A stretch of DNA of 64,000 nt from Tsukamurella ocularis. Its GTDB lineage: Bacteria > Actinomycetota > Actinomycetes > Mycobacteriales > Mycobacteriaceae. This document shows, piece after piece, positions 49,982 through 57,631 of the stretch (position 1 is the stretch's first letter; each line of letters starts with the position of its first letter). The stretch covers positions 872,361-936,360 of the forward strand of contig NZ_JANUCJ010000001.1 in NCBI RefSeq assembly GCF_024807615.1, given 5' to 3'. Below the pieces are notes generated by a model. It searched no databases. It saw only the letters and a list, made by a program, of their open reading frames with translations, and was not told the origin of the DNA. The translations under genes were made by a program, and so were the position numbers.

Positions 49982-50956
49982 TCACTCCACGACGGGTTGC
50001 TCCGCGACCTTCGCCAGCGTCGGCTCCATCGTCCGCAGGAACCAGGCCCGGCTCAGCGACGTGGGCTGGTAGACCGAGTACGTGAGATCGAGGTCGGCGA
50101 CGACCGCGGTGCCGCGCTGCACCTGGGGTAGGGCCGAGTAGCCGGGCAGCCGCAGGAGATCCTCGCCCGTCGCGCCGTTGGGGTAGATCGCCATGAAATT
50201 GGCGGCCACCTTGGGGAGGAGCTCCAGCGAGACCATGCCCCGGGTCGCGGGGTTGACGAACCGAGGCTCCTCGCGGATGGCGCGCGGCACCGTCAGGCCC
50301 AGTTCCGCGAGAAACAGGTTCGTCGGGTCCTGCGGGCTCGCGATCACGTTGAAGCTCGACGCCGCGGCCGCGTACTGGGCCACGAACCCCGTCTTCCCCC
50401 GCAGGCCCGGGTACCGCTTCGCGAAGCCCGACACCAGGTCGTGGTCGGCCGCGATCACCCGCCGCGCCTCGTCCTCCTTGCCGAGGATCCGGCCGAGGGC
50501 GAGGAGCTGGGCGTTCCAGCCGGAGTCGGGACCCGACGCGGCGATGCCACCGAGCACCTTGGTCACCCCGCTCACCGCGACGAAGTTCTCGCCCTTGACC
50601 ACGCGGTGGTCGCCGACGAAGAGATCCGGCTGGTACTTGGCGATCTCCTCGGCCGGCAGGCTGGTGGCGCTGGGCGCCTTGATCACCGGCACATCCTTGA
50701 GCAGCTCGCGCTGCCACGCCGCGGGCAGCGGCTGGGTCAGCTGCACGATGGCGACCGGCTTGATCCCGAGCGCCAGCACGTTGTCGATCGAATAGCCCTG
50801 CGCGACGATCCGCTTCGTGCCGACGGGGTAGTCGATGGTGCCGTTGGCCTGGGGGATGGACACCGTCGAGGACGACGGTGCCGCCTGCTCCGTCGCGCCC
50901 GAGCCGCAGCCCGCGAGCAGGGCGAGCGCCGCGACGGCCGCCGCGAGGCGCCGCAT
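49982..50956 (-). CDS. Iron-siderophore-type ABC substrate-binding lipoprotein (second of pair)
   Basis: A 324-residue periplasmic-binding protein of the FecB/BtuF class (PF01497). A lipoprotein signal ends L-L-A-G-C (C19). Family blocks include R-I-V-A-Q-G-Y-S-I-D-N-V-L-A-L-G-I-K-P, E-I-A-K-Y-Q-P-D-L and a carboxyl lobe with L-E-L-L-P-K-V-A-A-N. The start overlaps the upstream paralogue's stop as TGATG. No permease or ATPase gene is adjacent, so it must dock on a transporter encoded elsewhere. It is likely controlled by the iron-box-like site upstream of the first gene. Confidence 0.85.
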   Translation of the reverse strand: MRRLAAAVAALALLAGCGSGATEQAAPSSSTVSIPQANGTIDYPVGTKRIVAQGYSIDNVLALGIKPVAIVQLTQPLPAAWQRELLKDVPVIKAPSATSLPAEEIAKYQPDLFVGDHRVVKGENFVAVSGVTKVLGGIAASGPDSGWNAQLLALGRILGKEDEARRVIAADHDLVSGFAKRYPGLRGKTGFVAQYAAAASSFNVIASPQDPTNLFLAELGLTVPRAIREEPRFVNPATRGMVSLELLPKVAANFMAIYPNGATGEDLLRLPGYSALPQVQRGTAVVADLDLTYSVYQPTSLSRAWFLRTMEPTLAKVAEQPVVE

Positions 50957-51957
50957 CAGGCCACCGCCTGCTGCTGCGCGGCGTTGACGAAGAGCGGCTC
51001 GAGCTGGGGCAGGATCCACTCCCGGCTCAGCGGGGTGGGCTGGTTCAGCGCGATCACCGTCTGCAGGTCGACGACCTGCGTCGCGCCCGAGGTCACCTGC
51101 GGCAGGCCGGCGTAGCCGGGCAGCCGCTGAAGGTCTGCGGCGGTGGCGCCGTTCGGGTAGATCACCATGAGGTTCGAAGCGATCTGGGGGAGCAGCTCCA
51201 GCGACACCGGGGTGCGTCCGCCCTGCTGGCCGGCTCCCGTGGCGAAGCGCGGGTTGTCCTTGATCGCCTTCGGGAGGGTCATCCCCAGTTCGGCGAACAT
51301 GGTGTTGGTCGGGTCGGCAGCAGAGGAGACGAAGTTGAATGTGCTCGACGCGGCGATGTATTGCGCGAGGACCGCCGACTTGCCCTGCAGCCCCGGGTGC
51401 CGCTCGCGGACGGCGGCGAACCGCGCCTTGTCGTCCGCGAGAACACGGTTCACGACATCCGTCTTCCCGAGGATCTTCCCCAGGGCCTTGAGCTGGACGT
51501 CCCACGCGGCGCTGGAACCGTTCTCCTCGATGCCGCCCAGCACTGTGGTGACGGCGGACAACCGCTCGAAGGTGGGCTTATCGACGACGTAATTGTCGCC
51601 GGCGAACAGCTCGGGGCGGTACTTCGCGATCTCCTCGACCGGCATGGACTTCTTGTCCGGCGACTTGATGATCGGGATGCCGTCGAGCTGCTTGCCGTGC
51701 CAGGGCGCGGGCAGCGGCAGCCCGCCCTCCACCACGGCGACGGGCTTGATGCCGAGGGCGAGGAGATTGTCGATCGAGTAGCCGGTGGCGACGATGCGGG
51801 TCGGACCGACGGGGAACACGGTGACCCCGTTGACCTGCGTGATCGTGACGGTGCTCGCCGCGGGGGCGGCACCGTCGGAACCCGAACCACCGCACGCCGT
51901 CGTGACCAGCCCGACCACCGATACCGCGGCAATGAACACCGTGCTGACCCGCCTCAT
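50956..51957 (-). CDS. Iron-siderophore-type ABC substrate-binding lipoprotein (first of pair)
   Basis: A 333-residue paralogue of the next gene with the same blocks (R-I-V-A-T-G-Y-S-I-D-N-L-L-A-L-G-I-K-P, E-I-A-K-Y-R-P-E-L, L-E-L-L-P-Q-I-A-S-N). The lipobox cysteine is C22 in V-T-T-A-C. GGGAGGG precedes the ATG at 51957. It leads a two-gene operon born by tandem duplication; the copies have since diverged, so they may bind different ferric chelates. Confidence 0.86.
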   Translation of the reverse strand: MRRVSTVFIAAVSVVGLVTTACGGSGSDGAAPAASTVTITQVNGVTVFPVGPTRIVATGYSIDNLLALGIKPVAVVEGGLPLPAPWHGKQLDGIPIIKSPDKKSMPVEEIAKYRPELFAGDNYVVDKPTFERLSAVTTVLGGIEENGSSAAWDVQLKALGKILGKTDVVNRVLADDKARFAAVRERHPGLQGKSAVLAQYIAASSTFNFVSSAADPTNTMFAELGMTLPKAIKDNPRFATGAGQQGGRTPVSLELLPQIASNLMVIYPNGATAADLQRLPGYAGLPQVTSGATQVVDLQTVIALNQPTPLSREWILPQLEPLFVNAAQQQAVA

Positions 51958-51982
51958 GAAACCCTCCCGATCGACAGGAAGG

Positions 51983-52001
51983 TAAGACTAGCCTAACTAG
52001 C
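51983..52001 (-). promoter_or_regulatory. DtxR/IdeR-like iron box
   Basis: The core TAGCCTAAC (51989-51997) matches the centre of the IdeR consensus TTAGGTTAGSCTAACCTAA exactly; about 12 of 19 bases match overall. It lies 26 bp upstream of the first binding-protein start, so iron would repress the pair. Confidence 0.6.
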
Positions 52002-52040
52002 GACGGGGTGGAACGCCTGCCTGAGTAGTCGCGGCCGAAG

Positions 52041-52670
52041 TCAGTTGACGGAGACGTCCACGGGGTGGGTCGCGAGCAGCGCGGTCGGCAGTCCCTGACG
52101 GCGGAGCACCCTGCCCCACAAGTCCACCCGCGAGGGCACCAGGACGTCGGTGTGCAGGGAGCCGCAGGGGATCCAGTCGTCGCGCTCGAACTCGTCGTCG
52201 AGCTGCCCCATGCCCCAGCCGCTGTACCCGGCGAAGACGCGCACGCCGTCGAGTAGCTCGTCCATCATCTCCACGTCGGAGTCGAGGTCCACGAGCACCA
52301 CCCGGCCGGCAACGGGCTGCAGACCGCGGATGCCGTTCACGTCCACGCCGGCCTTCACCACGCCCAGGCACAGCGCCGCCGACTGATTGACCGGGCCGCC
52401 GACGAACACCGCCTTCGGCTTGGCCGCCAGGTCATGCCACCGGGGGAGCACCCCGTGCACCGCGGACTCGCTGGGCCGGTTCAGGACCACACCCAGGCTG
52501 CCCGACTCGTTGTGCTCGATCAGGTAAACGACGGTGCGGGAGAACGTCGGCTCGACCAGCTCCGGGGAGGCGACCAGCAACGTGCCCGAAGACACCTCGA
52601 AGCCCGCATCGGCGGGCTCGCCGGAGGACGCGCCGCCCTGCGTCGGCTCATTCGAACGATCTGGACCCAC
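52041..52670 (-). CDS. YqgE/AlgH family protein (UPF0301, Rv0038-type)
   Basis: A 209-residue protein of the conserved YqgE/AlgH family. G-T-L-L-V-A-S-P-E near residue 30, L-G-V-V-L-N-R-P-S near 58, V-F-V-G-G-P-V near 88 and the hallmark F-A-G-Y-S-G-W-G-M-G-Q-L near 145 are all seen. Function is not established. GTG 52670 is the only start giving the whole domain, with GGGGG upstream. Its order next to a divergent MFS gene is that of Rv0038-Rv0037c. Confidence 0.9.
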   Translation of the reverse strand: MGPDRSNEPTQGGASSGEPADAGFEVSSGTLLVASPELVEPTFSRTVVYLIEHNESGSLGVVLNRPSESAVHGVLPRWHDLAAKPKAVFVGGPVNQSAALCLGVVKAGVDVNGIRGLQPVAGRVVLVDLDSDVEMMDELLDGVRVFAGYSGWGMGQLDDEFERDDWIPCGSLHTDVLVPSRVDLWGRVLRRQGLPTALLATHPVDVSVN

Positions 52671-52731
52671 ACCCCCATCATCGCACGTCGAGAACCATCG
52701 GGGTCCGCCGACGCGGATGCCCTCTCGCCGA

Positions 52732-52737
52732 TACGCT
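52732..52737 (+). promoter_or_regulatory. -10 box (TACGCT) of leaderless MFS gene
   Basis: TANNNT hexamer seven bases before the GTG at 52745. Confidence 0.45.
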
Positions 52738-52744
52738 GTAGCAC

Positions 52745-54073
52745 GTGACGACCAGCGGAACGGACGCTCCCGCCGCCGCTGCGAAACCCGCGTGGCGGAC
52801 CTTCCGCGACCTGCCCGACCTGCTGCGTCTGCTCGGCGTCCGCCTCCTGAGCCAATACGCCGAGGGCCTGTTCCAGGCCGGGCTCGGCACCGCCATCGTC
52901 TTCAACCCCGAACGGAACGCCACCCCGGCAGCCATCGCCACCGGCCTCGCCGTCCTGCTACTGCCGTACTCGGTGATCGGGCCCTTCGCCGGCGCCCTGC
53001 TGGACCGCTGGGACCGGCGCCGCGTCTTCATCGTGGCCAACCTCGTGCGCGCGCTGCTCATCGCCGCATGCGCGGGGGTGCTCGCTTCGGGGGCGGGAGA
53101 GACGGCGATCTTCGTCGTCGCGCTGGCCGTCGGCGGCGCCGGCCGCTTCGTGGCGTCCGGCCTCTCCGCCGCGCTCCCGCACGTGGTCGACCGGCCGCAG
53201 CTCGTCGCGATCAACTCCCTGACCACGACCATGGGGGCCGGCGCGACCGCGGTTGGCGCCAGCACGGCCGTCGGGCTGCGGGCGATCTTCGGCTCCGACG
53301 ACGGGGGCGGCGCCTGCGTCCTCGCCGTCGCCGTGCTCGTCGCGGTCCTCGGCGCGGTGCTCTCCACCCGCTTCCCCGCGGGCGTCCTCGGCCCCGACCA
53401 CGACGTCTCCGGCAAGCACGAGAAGCCCCCGACCGCGCTCAGCGATGTCGCCGCCGGCCTCGCGCACGGGGCCCTCGCCGCGTGGCGCGCACCGTCGGTC
53501 ACGGCGGCACTGACCGGCATGGGGGCGCACCGAACGGTGTTCGGGTTCAACACCCTGATGCTGCTCCTGCTCACCCGGCACCACTTCACCGACGGAACCC
53601 TGGGCCTCGCAGGATTCGGCTCGATGGCCGGTGCGACCGCGCTCGGCATGTTCGTGGCCGCCGTGTTCACGCCCTTCGCGGTGGCCCGGTGGGGACGCCG
53701 TAACACCGTGGTCGGGGCGCTCGCGGTCGCGTGCCTCACCCAGCTCACGGTGCTGTCCCTGAACTTCGTGATGCTGGTCGTCGCCGCCGCGGTGCTCGGC
53801 CTCGCGGGTCAGGTGGTGAAGTTGTCGGGCGACGCGGCCATGCAGCTCGACGTCCCCGACGAGCGCCGCGGCCAGGTCTTCGCCTTCCAGGACGCCCTGT
53901 TCAACGTGACCTTCGTGGGCGCGGTCGCCTTCGCTGCCGCGGTGGTCCCGTTCGACGGCGTCTGTCGCCCGCTCGCCGGCTTCGGCGCGCTGCTGTACGC
54001 GGTCGCCGTCGGGCTCGTCGTGCTCCTCTACCGCCGCACGGGAACCCCGGAGGCCGCCGGCGCGTCCAATTGA
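52745..54073 (+). CDS. MFS transporter (Rv0037c-type)
   Basis: A 442-residue membrane protein with 12 hydrophobic segments of the enterobactin-exporter-like MFS branch. It has a D-R-W-D-R-R-R motif after helix 2 (about residue 82), R-F-V-A-S-G-L near 138 and D-V-P-D-E-R-R-G-Q-V-F-A-F-Q-D-A near 375, typical of that group. Its position beside YqgE matches Rv0037c. The substrate is unknown. One base separates it from the next gene, so they are co-transcribed. Confidence 0.86.
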   Translation: MTTSGTDAPAAAAKPAWRTFRDLPDLLRLLGVRLLSQYAEGLFQAGLGTAIVFNPERNATPAAIATGLAVLLLPYSVIGPFAGALLDRWDRRRVFIVANLVRALLIAACAGVLASGAGETAIFVVALAVGGAGRFVASGLSAALPHVVDRPQLVAINSLTTTMGAGATAVGASTAVGLRAIFGSDDGGGACVLAVAVLVAVLGAVLSTRFPAGVLGPDHDVSGKHEKPPTALSDVAAGLAHGALAAWRAPSVTAALTGMGAHRTVFGFNTLMLLLLTRHHFTDGTLGLAGFGSMAGATALGMFVAAVFTPFAVARWGRRNTVVGALAVACLTQLTVLSLNFVMLVVAAAVLGLAGQVVKLSGDAAMQLDVPDERRGQVFAFQDALFNVTFVGAVAFAAAVVPFDGVCRPLAGFGALLYAVAVGLVVLLYRRTGTPEAAGASN

Positions 54074-54074
54074 C

Positions 54075-54632
54075 ATGGGGGACGAACTGATCGAGTACTG
54101 GTTCGGCGACGGCGAGGGCCATCTCACCCGCTGGACCTCGCCCGGTGCGCTGGGTTCGGTGCTGCTCGACTTCGACGGTGACGGCCGGATCGACGACGCG
54201 ATGGTCGATCTCGACGGGGATGGCCGGGCGGATGTGGCCGCACTCGATCTCGACGACGACGGGACCCGTGAGGCCACCTTCCGCGACGACGGCTCGGGCC
54301 GCTGGGCGGAATCCACGCAGGCGCCCGGCGCGGGCCCGGTGGGGCGGGGGGTCGGGGCTGACGCCCGGCCCGATCATGTCCACAACGGGCTGCCCGGAGC
54401 CGCAGGCACACCGGCGCGAGCGGCACCGTCGGCGTGCCCCATCCCCGGCGTCACGGGCGTGCAGGCCCCCGGGCCGGACAAGCCGGTGCGGGTCGTGCCC
54501 GTGTCTGCGGAACCGGGGCAGCCGGCCCGGCAGGCCGTCGCCGATACGGACGCCGACGGTGCGCCCGACGTCCTGCTCTTCGACACCGACGGCGACGGTA
54601 CGGCGGACGGCGCGACCGATCTGCAGCAGTAG
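54075..54632 (+). CDS. DUF6802-like protein with calcium-binding-type aspartate repeats
   Basis: A 185-residue acidic protein containing five D-x-D-x-D-G-type loops: D-F-D-G-D-G-R-I-D-D and D-L-D-G-D-G-R-A-D near residues 32 and 44, D-L-D-D-D-G near 58, then D-T-D-A-D-G and D-T-D-G-D-G-T-A-D in the last 35 residues. Such loops bind calcium in dockerin and thrombospondin-type repeats. There is no signal peptide. A proline/alanine linker of about 90 residues separates the two groups. It resembles actinobacterial DUF6802 proteins (name from memory). ATG lies one base after the MFS stop. Confidence 0.72.
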   Translation: MGDELIEYWFGDGEGHLTRWTSPGALGSVLLDFDGDGRIDDAMVDLDGDGRADVAALDLDDDGTREATFRDDGSGRWAESTQAPGAGPVGRGVGADARPDHVHNGLPGAAGTPARAAPSACPIPGVTGVQAPGPDKPVRVVPVSAEPGQPARQAVADTDADGAPDVLLFDTDGDGTADGATDLQQ

Positions 54633-54665
54633 TAATCAGATCTTTCGCGTGGTGTGCGCGGCGGA

Positions 54666-54671
54666 TACGCT
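54666..54671 (+). promoter_or_regulatory. -10 box (TACGCT) of leaderless secreted-protein gene
   Basis: TANNNT hexamer six bases before the ATG at 54678. Confidence 0.5.
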
Positions 54672-54677
54672 GGCCGC

Positions 54678-55181
54678 ATGCGGAAGACCCTCCGGACCGC
54701 CACGGCGGCCGCCCTGCTCACCACGTCGCTGATCGCAGCAACGGGCCCCGCGGCTGCGGCGCCCACGCCCGCACCGATGCCGGGGAACACTGTGGTCGTC
54801 GACGTGCGGACCACGGTCTTCCTCGTCAGCGAGGCCCCACCGCGGACCACCGTCTACGCGGACGGGCGCATCGTCACCAAGGCCGTCGCGCCCGGGTCGA
54901 AGCTCGTCGAACTCCGCGGCAAGCCCGCCGACGTTGCGGACCTGCGCGCGATCACCGAGCGCGTGCTGCGCAATCAGCCGCAGTACGACCGGAAGGCGCA
55001 GATCTTCGACGGCTGGATCGTCTCCGCCACCGTGCGCACCACCGACGGCGCCGTGCTCAAGGCCACCGTCGACAACCCGGAGCCGCGCGGATGGCCGGCG
55101 TTGTCCACGCTGCCGAGCGAGTTGGACAAGCGGATCGCCGCGATTCCCGGCCCGCGCACCCCGTACACCGAGCCCCGCTAG
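54678..55181 (+). CDS. Small secreted protein of unknown function
   Basis: A 167-residue protein with a Sec signal peptide (K-T-L-R-T, hydrophobic core, cleavage after A-A-A-A near residue 28) and no lipobox. The mature part begins with a proline-rich stretch and shows no domain I recognise; it is rich in beta-type pattern (V-V-V-D-V-R-T-T-V-F-L-V). The upstream in-frame start at 54654 is rejected because ATG 54678 has a leaderless box and a correct signal peptide. Its TAG overlaps the TAG of the convergent gene within CTAG at 55178-55181. Confidence 0.72.
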   Translation: MRKTLRTATAAALLTTSLIAATGPAAAAPTPAPMPGNTVVVDVRTTVFLVSEAPPRTTVYADGRIVTKAVAPGSKLVELRGKPADVADLRAITERVLRNQPQYDRKAQIFDGWIVSATVRTTDGAVLKATVDNPEPRGWPALSTLPSELDKRIAAIPGPRTPYTEPR

Positions 55182-56650
55182 GAACCCTGGCGCTCCGCCC
55201 ACCACCTCGTCAGCTCGGCCTCGGCCTCGTCACGATCAAGGGGGCCGCGGTCCAGGCGCAGCTCCTTGAGGAACTTCCACGCCGCGCCGACATCCGGGCC
55301 CGGCTGCAGCCCCAGCAGCTCCATGATCGCGTTGCCGTCGAGGTCGGGACGGACCCGCGCGAGGTCCTCCTTCGCCGCGATGGCGTCGATCCGGCGCTCC
55401 AGCCCGTCGTAGGTGGCCTGCAGCCGCGCCGCGCGCCGCTTGTTGCGGGTCGTGCAGTCGGCGCGGACCAGCTTGTGCAGCCGGGAGAGCAACGGCCCCG
55501 CGTCGGTGACGTAGCGGCGGACCGCGGAATCCGTCCACTGGCCGTCGCCGTAGCCGTGGAAGCGCAGGTGCAGGAACACCAGCTGCGCGACGTCCTCGGT
55601 CACGGCCTTCGGGTAGGCCAGGGCCCGCATGCGCCGGCGGACCATCTTCGCGCCGACCACCTCGTGGTGGTGGAAGGAGACGCCGCCGTTCGGCTCGTGC
55701 CGGCGGGTGTCGGGCTTCCCGATGTCGTGCAGCAGCGCGGCCCACCGCAGGATGAGATCGGGATCGGAGTCCTCGAGGTCGATGGCCTGCTGCAGCACGG
55801 TCATCGAGTGCCAGAAGACGTCCTTGTGCTGGTGGTGCTCATCGATCGCGAGCTTCATGCCCGGAATCTCCGGGATCACGCGCTCGGCCAGCCCCGTGTC
55901 AACGAGCAGCACGATCCCGTCGACGGGGTGCGCGCCCAGGATCAGCTTGTCCAACTCGGCCCGTACCCGCTCTGCGGTGATCCGGTCGAGCTCGGGCGCC
56001 ATGTCGGTCATGGCGCGCTGCACCCGTTCGGCGACGGAGAAGCCCAGTTGGGAGACGAAGCGGGCGGCGCGGAGCATGCGCAGCGGATCGTCGGAGAAGG
56101 ACTCCTCGGGCGTCGCGGGCGTGTCGATCTCGCCCGCGAGCAGAGCGTCGAGGCCGTTCAGCGGGTCCTGGAAGTCCTCGGCGCCGTCGCGCCCGATCCG
56201 CACGGCCATCGCGTTGATGGTGAAGTCGCGGCGCACCAGGTCGTCGCGCGGGTTCTCGCCGAACTTCACAACGGGGTTGCGGGTGACCCGGTCGTAGGCC
56301 TCGGCGCGGTATGTGGTGATCTCGATCAGCTGGTCGGCGAAGGCGGCGCTGACGGTGCCGAACTCGATGCCGGTGTCCCACATCGCGTCGGCCCAGCCGC
56401 GGAGCAGCGCCTGGACCTGTTCGGGCCGGGCGTCCGTGGTGAAGTCCAGATCGGTCGTCAGGCGGCCGAGCAGCGCGTCGCGCACGGAACCGCCCACGAG
56501 GTACAGCTCGTGGCCCGCGTCGGCGAACCGTGCGCCCAGCGGGGCGAGGACGTCGGACAATTCGCGCAGCGAGATGTGCGCCGCCGCCAGCAGTCGGGTA
56601 CGGCGTTCGGCACGCACGTCCGCCGGGCCGGCGGGGGAGCTTTCGGTCAC
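55178..56650 (-). CDS. pcnA: CCA-adding tRNA nucleotidyltransferase/poly(A) polymerase family (Rv3907c-type)
   Basis: A 490-residue class II nucleotidyltransferase that adds or repairs the CCA end of tRNA. The head has L-V-G-G-S-V-R-D-A-L-L-G-R (residues 51-63) and the metal-binding D-L-D-F-T-T-D. R-R-D-F-T-I-N-A-M-A and R-M-L-R-A-A-R-F follow, and a carboxyl HD phosphohydrolase domain holds W-H-S-M and L-L-H-D-I-G-K-P. GTG 56650 gives the normal length; longer in-frame extension upstream runs into the divergent NUDIX gene and is rejected. Divergence from a NUDIX gene matches Rv3907c-Rv3908. Confidence 0.93.
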   Translation of the reverse strand: MTESSPAGPADVRAERRTRLLAAAHISLRELSDVLAPLGARFADAGHELYLVGGSVRDALLGRLTTDLDFTTDARPEQVQALLRGWADAMWDTGIEFGTVSAAFADQLIEITTYRAEAYDRVTRNPVVKFGENPRDDLVRRDFTINAMAVRIGRDGAEDFQDPLNGLDALLAGEIDTPATPEESFSDDPLRMLRAARFVSQLGFSVAERVQRAMTDMAPELDRITAERVRAELDKLILGAHPVDGIVLLVDTGLAERVIPEIPGMKLAIDEHHQHKDVFWHSMTVLQQAIDLEDSDPDLILRWAALLHDIGKPDTRRHEPNGGVSFHHHEVVGAKMVRRRMRALAYPKAVTEDVAQLVFLHLRFHGYGDGQWTDSAVRRYVTDAGPLLSRLHKLVRADCTTRNKRRAARLQATYDGLERRIDAIAAKEDLARVRPDLDGNAIMELLGLQPGPDVGAAWKFLKELRLDRGPLDRDEAEAELTRWWAERQGS

Positions 56651-56658
56651 GACCGACC

Positions 56659-56664
56659 AGTCTA
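56659..56664 (-). promoter_or_regulatory. -10 box (TAGACT) upstream of pcnA
   Basis: TANNNT hexamer eight bases before the GTG on the minus strand; no ribosome site in between. Confidence 0.3.
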
Positions 56665-56713
56665 CTGCCGGGGGGAAAACGCGACGGTGGCGTATGGGAG
56701 CGCAACCGGCCAG

Positions 56714-56719
56714 TAGCAT
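56714..56719 (+). promoter_or_regulatory. -10 box (TAGCAT) of leaderless NUDIX gene
   Basis: TANNNT hexamer six bases before the GTG at 56726. Confidence 0.5.
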
Positions 56720-56725
56720 CGGGGG

Positions 56726-57631
56726 GTGACCTCCGCCGAATCCGCCGACTCCTCGGGCCGCCCGCAGCGCCCGGGGCCCGTCGGCGACTCCGCTGGCGGA
56801 ACTCCATCCCGGCCGCGGCGCCGGCGACGGCGCGGAGGCCGTGGGCGCGGCCGCGGCCAACTCTCGGCCGTCACTGATCAGCAAGCGACACCGGAGGCCG
56901 CCGGCGCACCGTCGGAGCCCGCCCCGGCCGCGAAGCCCGCCCGTAAGCAGGGCACACCGACCACCAAGGCCAAGCGTCCCGTGCCCGGGCGGGCCCGCCC
57001 CGACCCGCGCATCCGGACGGTTCGCGAGACCTCGGCGGGCGGCCTTGTCGTCGCCGGGCTCGACGGTGCCGCCGAGCTGCGGGCCGCGCTCATCGGGCGC
57101 GTCGACCGCCGGGGCCGCACTCTGTGGTCGCTCCCGAAGGGACACATCGAGACGGGCGAGACCGCCGAGCTCACCGCGATCCGCGAGGTCGCCGAGGAGA
57201 CGGGCCTCACCGGCTCCGTGCTGGCTCCGATCGGCAAGATCGACTACTGGTTCGCCGTCGAGGGCCGCCGCGTGCACAAGACGGTGCACCACTTCCTGCT
57301 GTCCTGGCAGAGCGGCGACCTCTCGACCGAGGACTACGAGGTCTCCGAGGTGGCGTGGGTGCCGCTGGCCGAGCTTCAGACCCGGCTCACCTACTCCGAC
57401 GAGCGCAAACTCGTTGCCACCGCGCGCACCGTCATCGACGACCTGACCGCTGACCCGGACGAGCTGGCCACCCGGTTGGCCGCCGCCCCGCGCAGCGAGC
57501 CCACGGCGTACGAGCGCGCCGCGGCCGAGCGCAACGCCGTCCGCAACGATCCGCCGAAGCCGCGCCGCCGGCGCGGTGGCAGGCGCTCCCGCGGGCGCCG
57601 CGGCGGTGGTGGCGGGAGCGGTCAGACGTGA
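56726..57631 (+). CDS. mutT4: NUDIX hydrolase (MutT4-type) with basic RG-rich tails
   Basis: A 301-residue protein. The Nudix box lies at 139-161 with all key residues (G139, E145, R153, E154, E157, E158), so it should hydrolyse a nucleoside diphosphate linked to another group. The folded domain is framed by arginine/glycine-rich tails at residues 30-44 and at the last 30 residues, which could bind RNA or DNA. Position matches Rv3908. The stop overlaps the next start as GTGA, so it heads a coupled operon with the DUF6049 and murJ genes. Confidence 0.9.
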   Translation: MTSAESADSSGRPQRPGPVGDSAGGTPSRPRRRRRRGGRGRGRGQLSAVTDQQATPEAAGAPSEPAPAAKPARKQGTPTTKAKRPVPGRARPDPRIRTVRETSAGGLVVAGLDGAAELRAALIGRVDRRGRTLWSLPKGHIETGETAELTAIREVAEETGLTGSVLAPIGKIDYWFAVEGRRVHKTVHHFLLSWQSGDLSTEDYEVSEVAWVPLAELQTRLTYSDERKLVATARTVIDDLTADPDELATRLAAAPRSEPTAYERAAAERNAVRNDPPKPRRRRGGRRSRGRRGGGGGSGQT

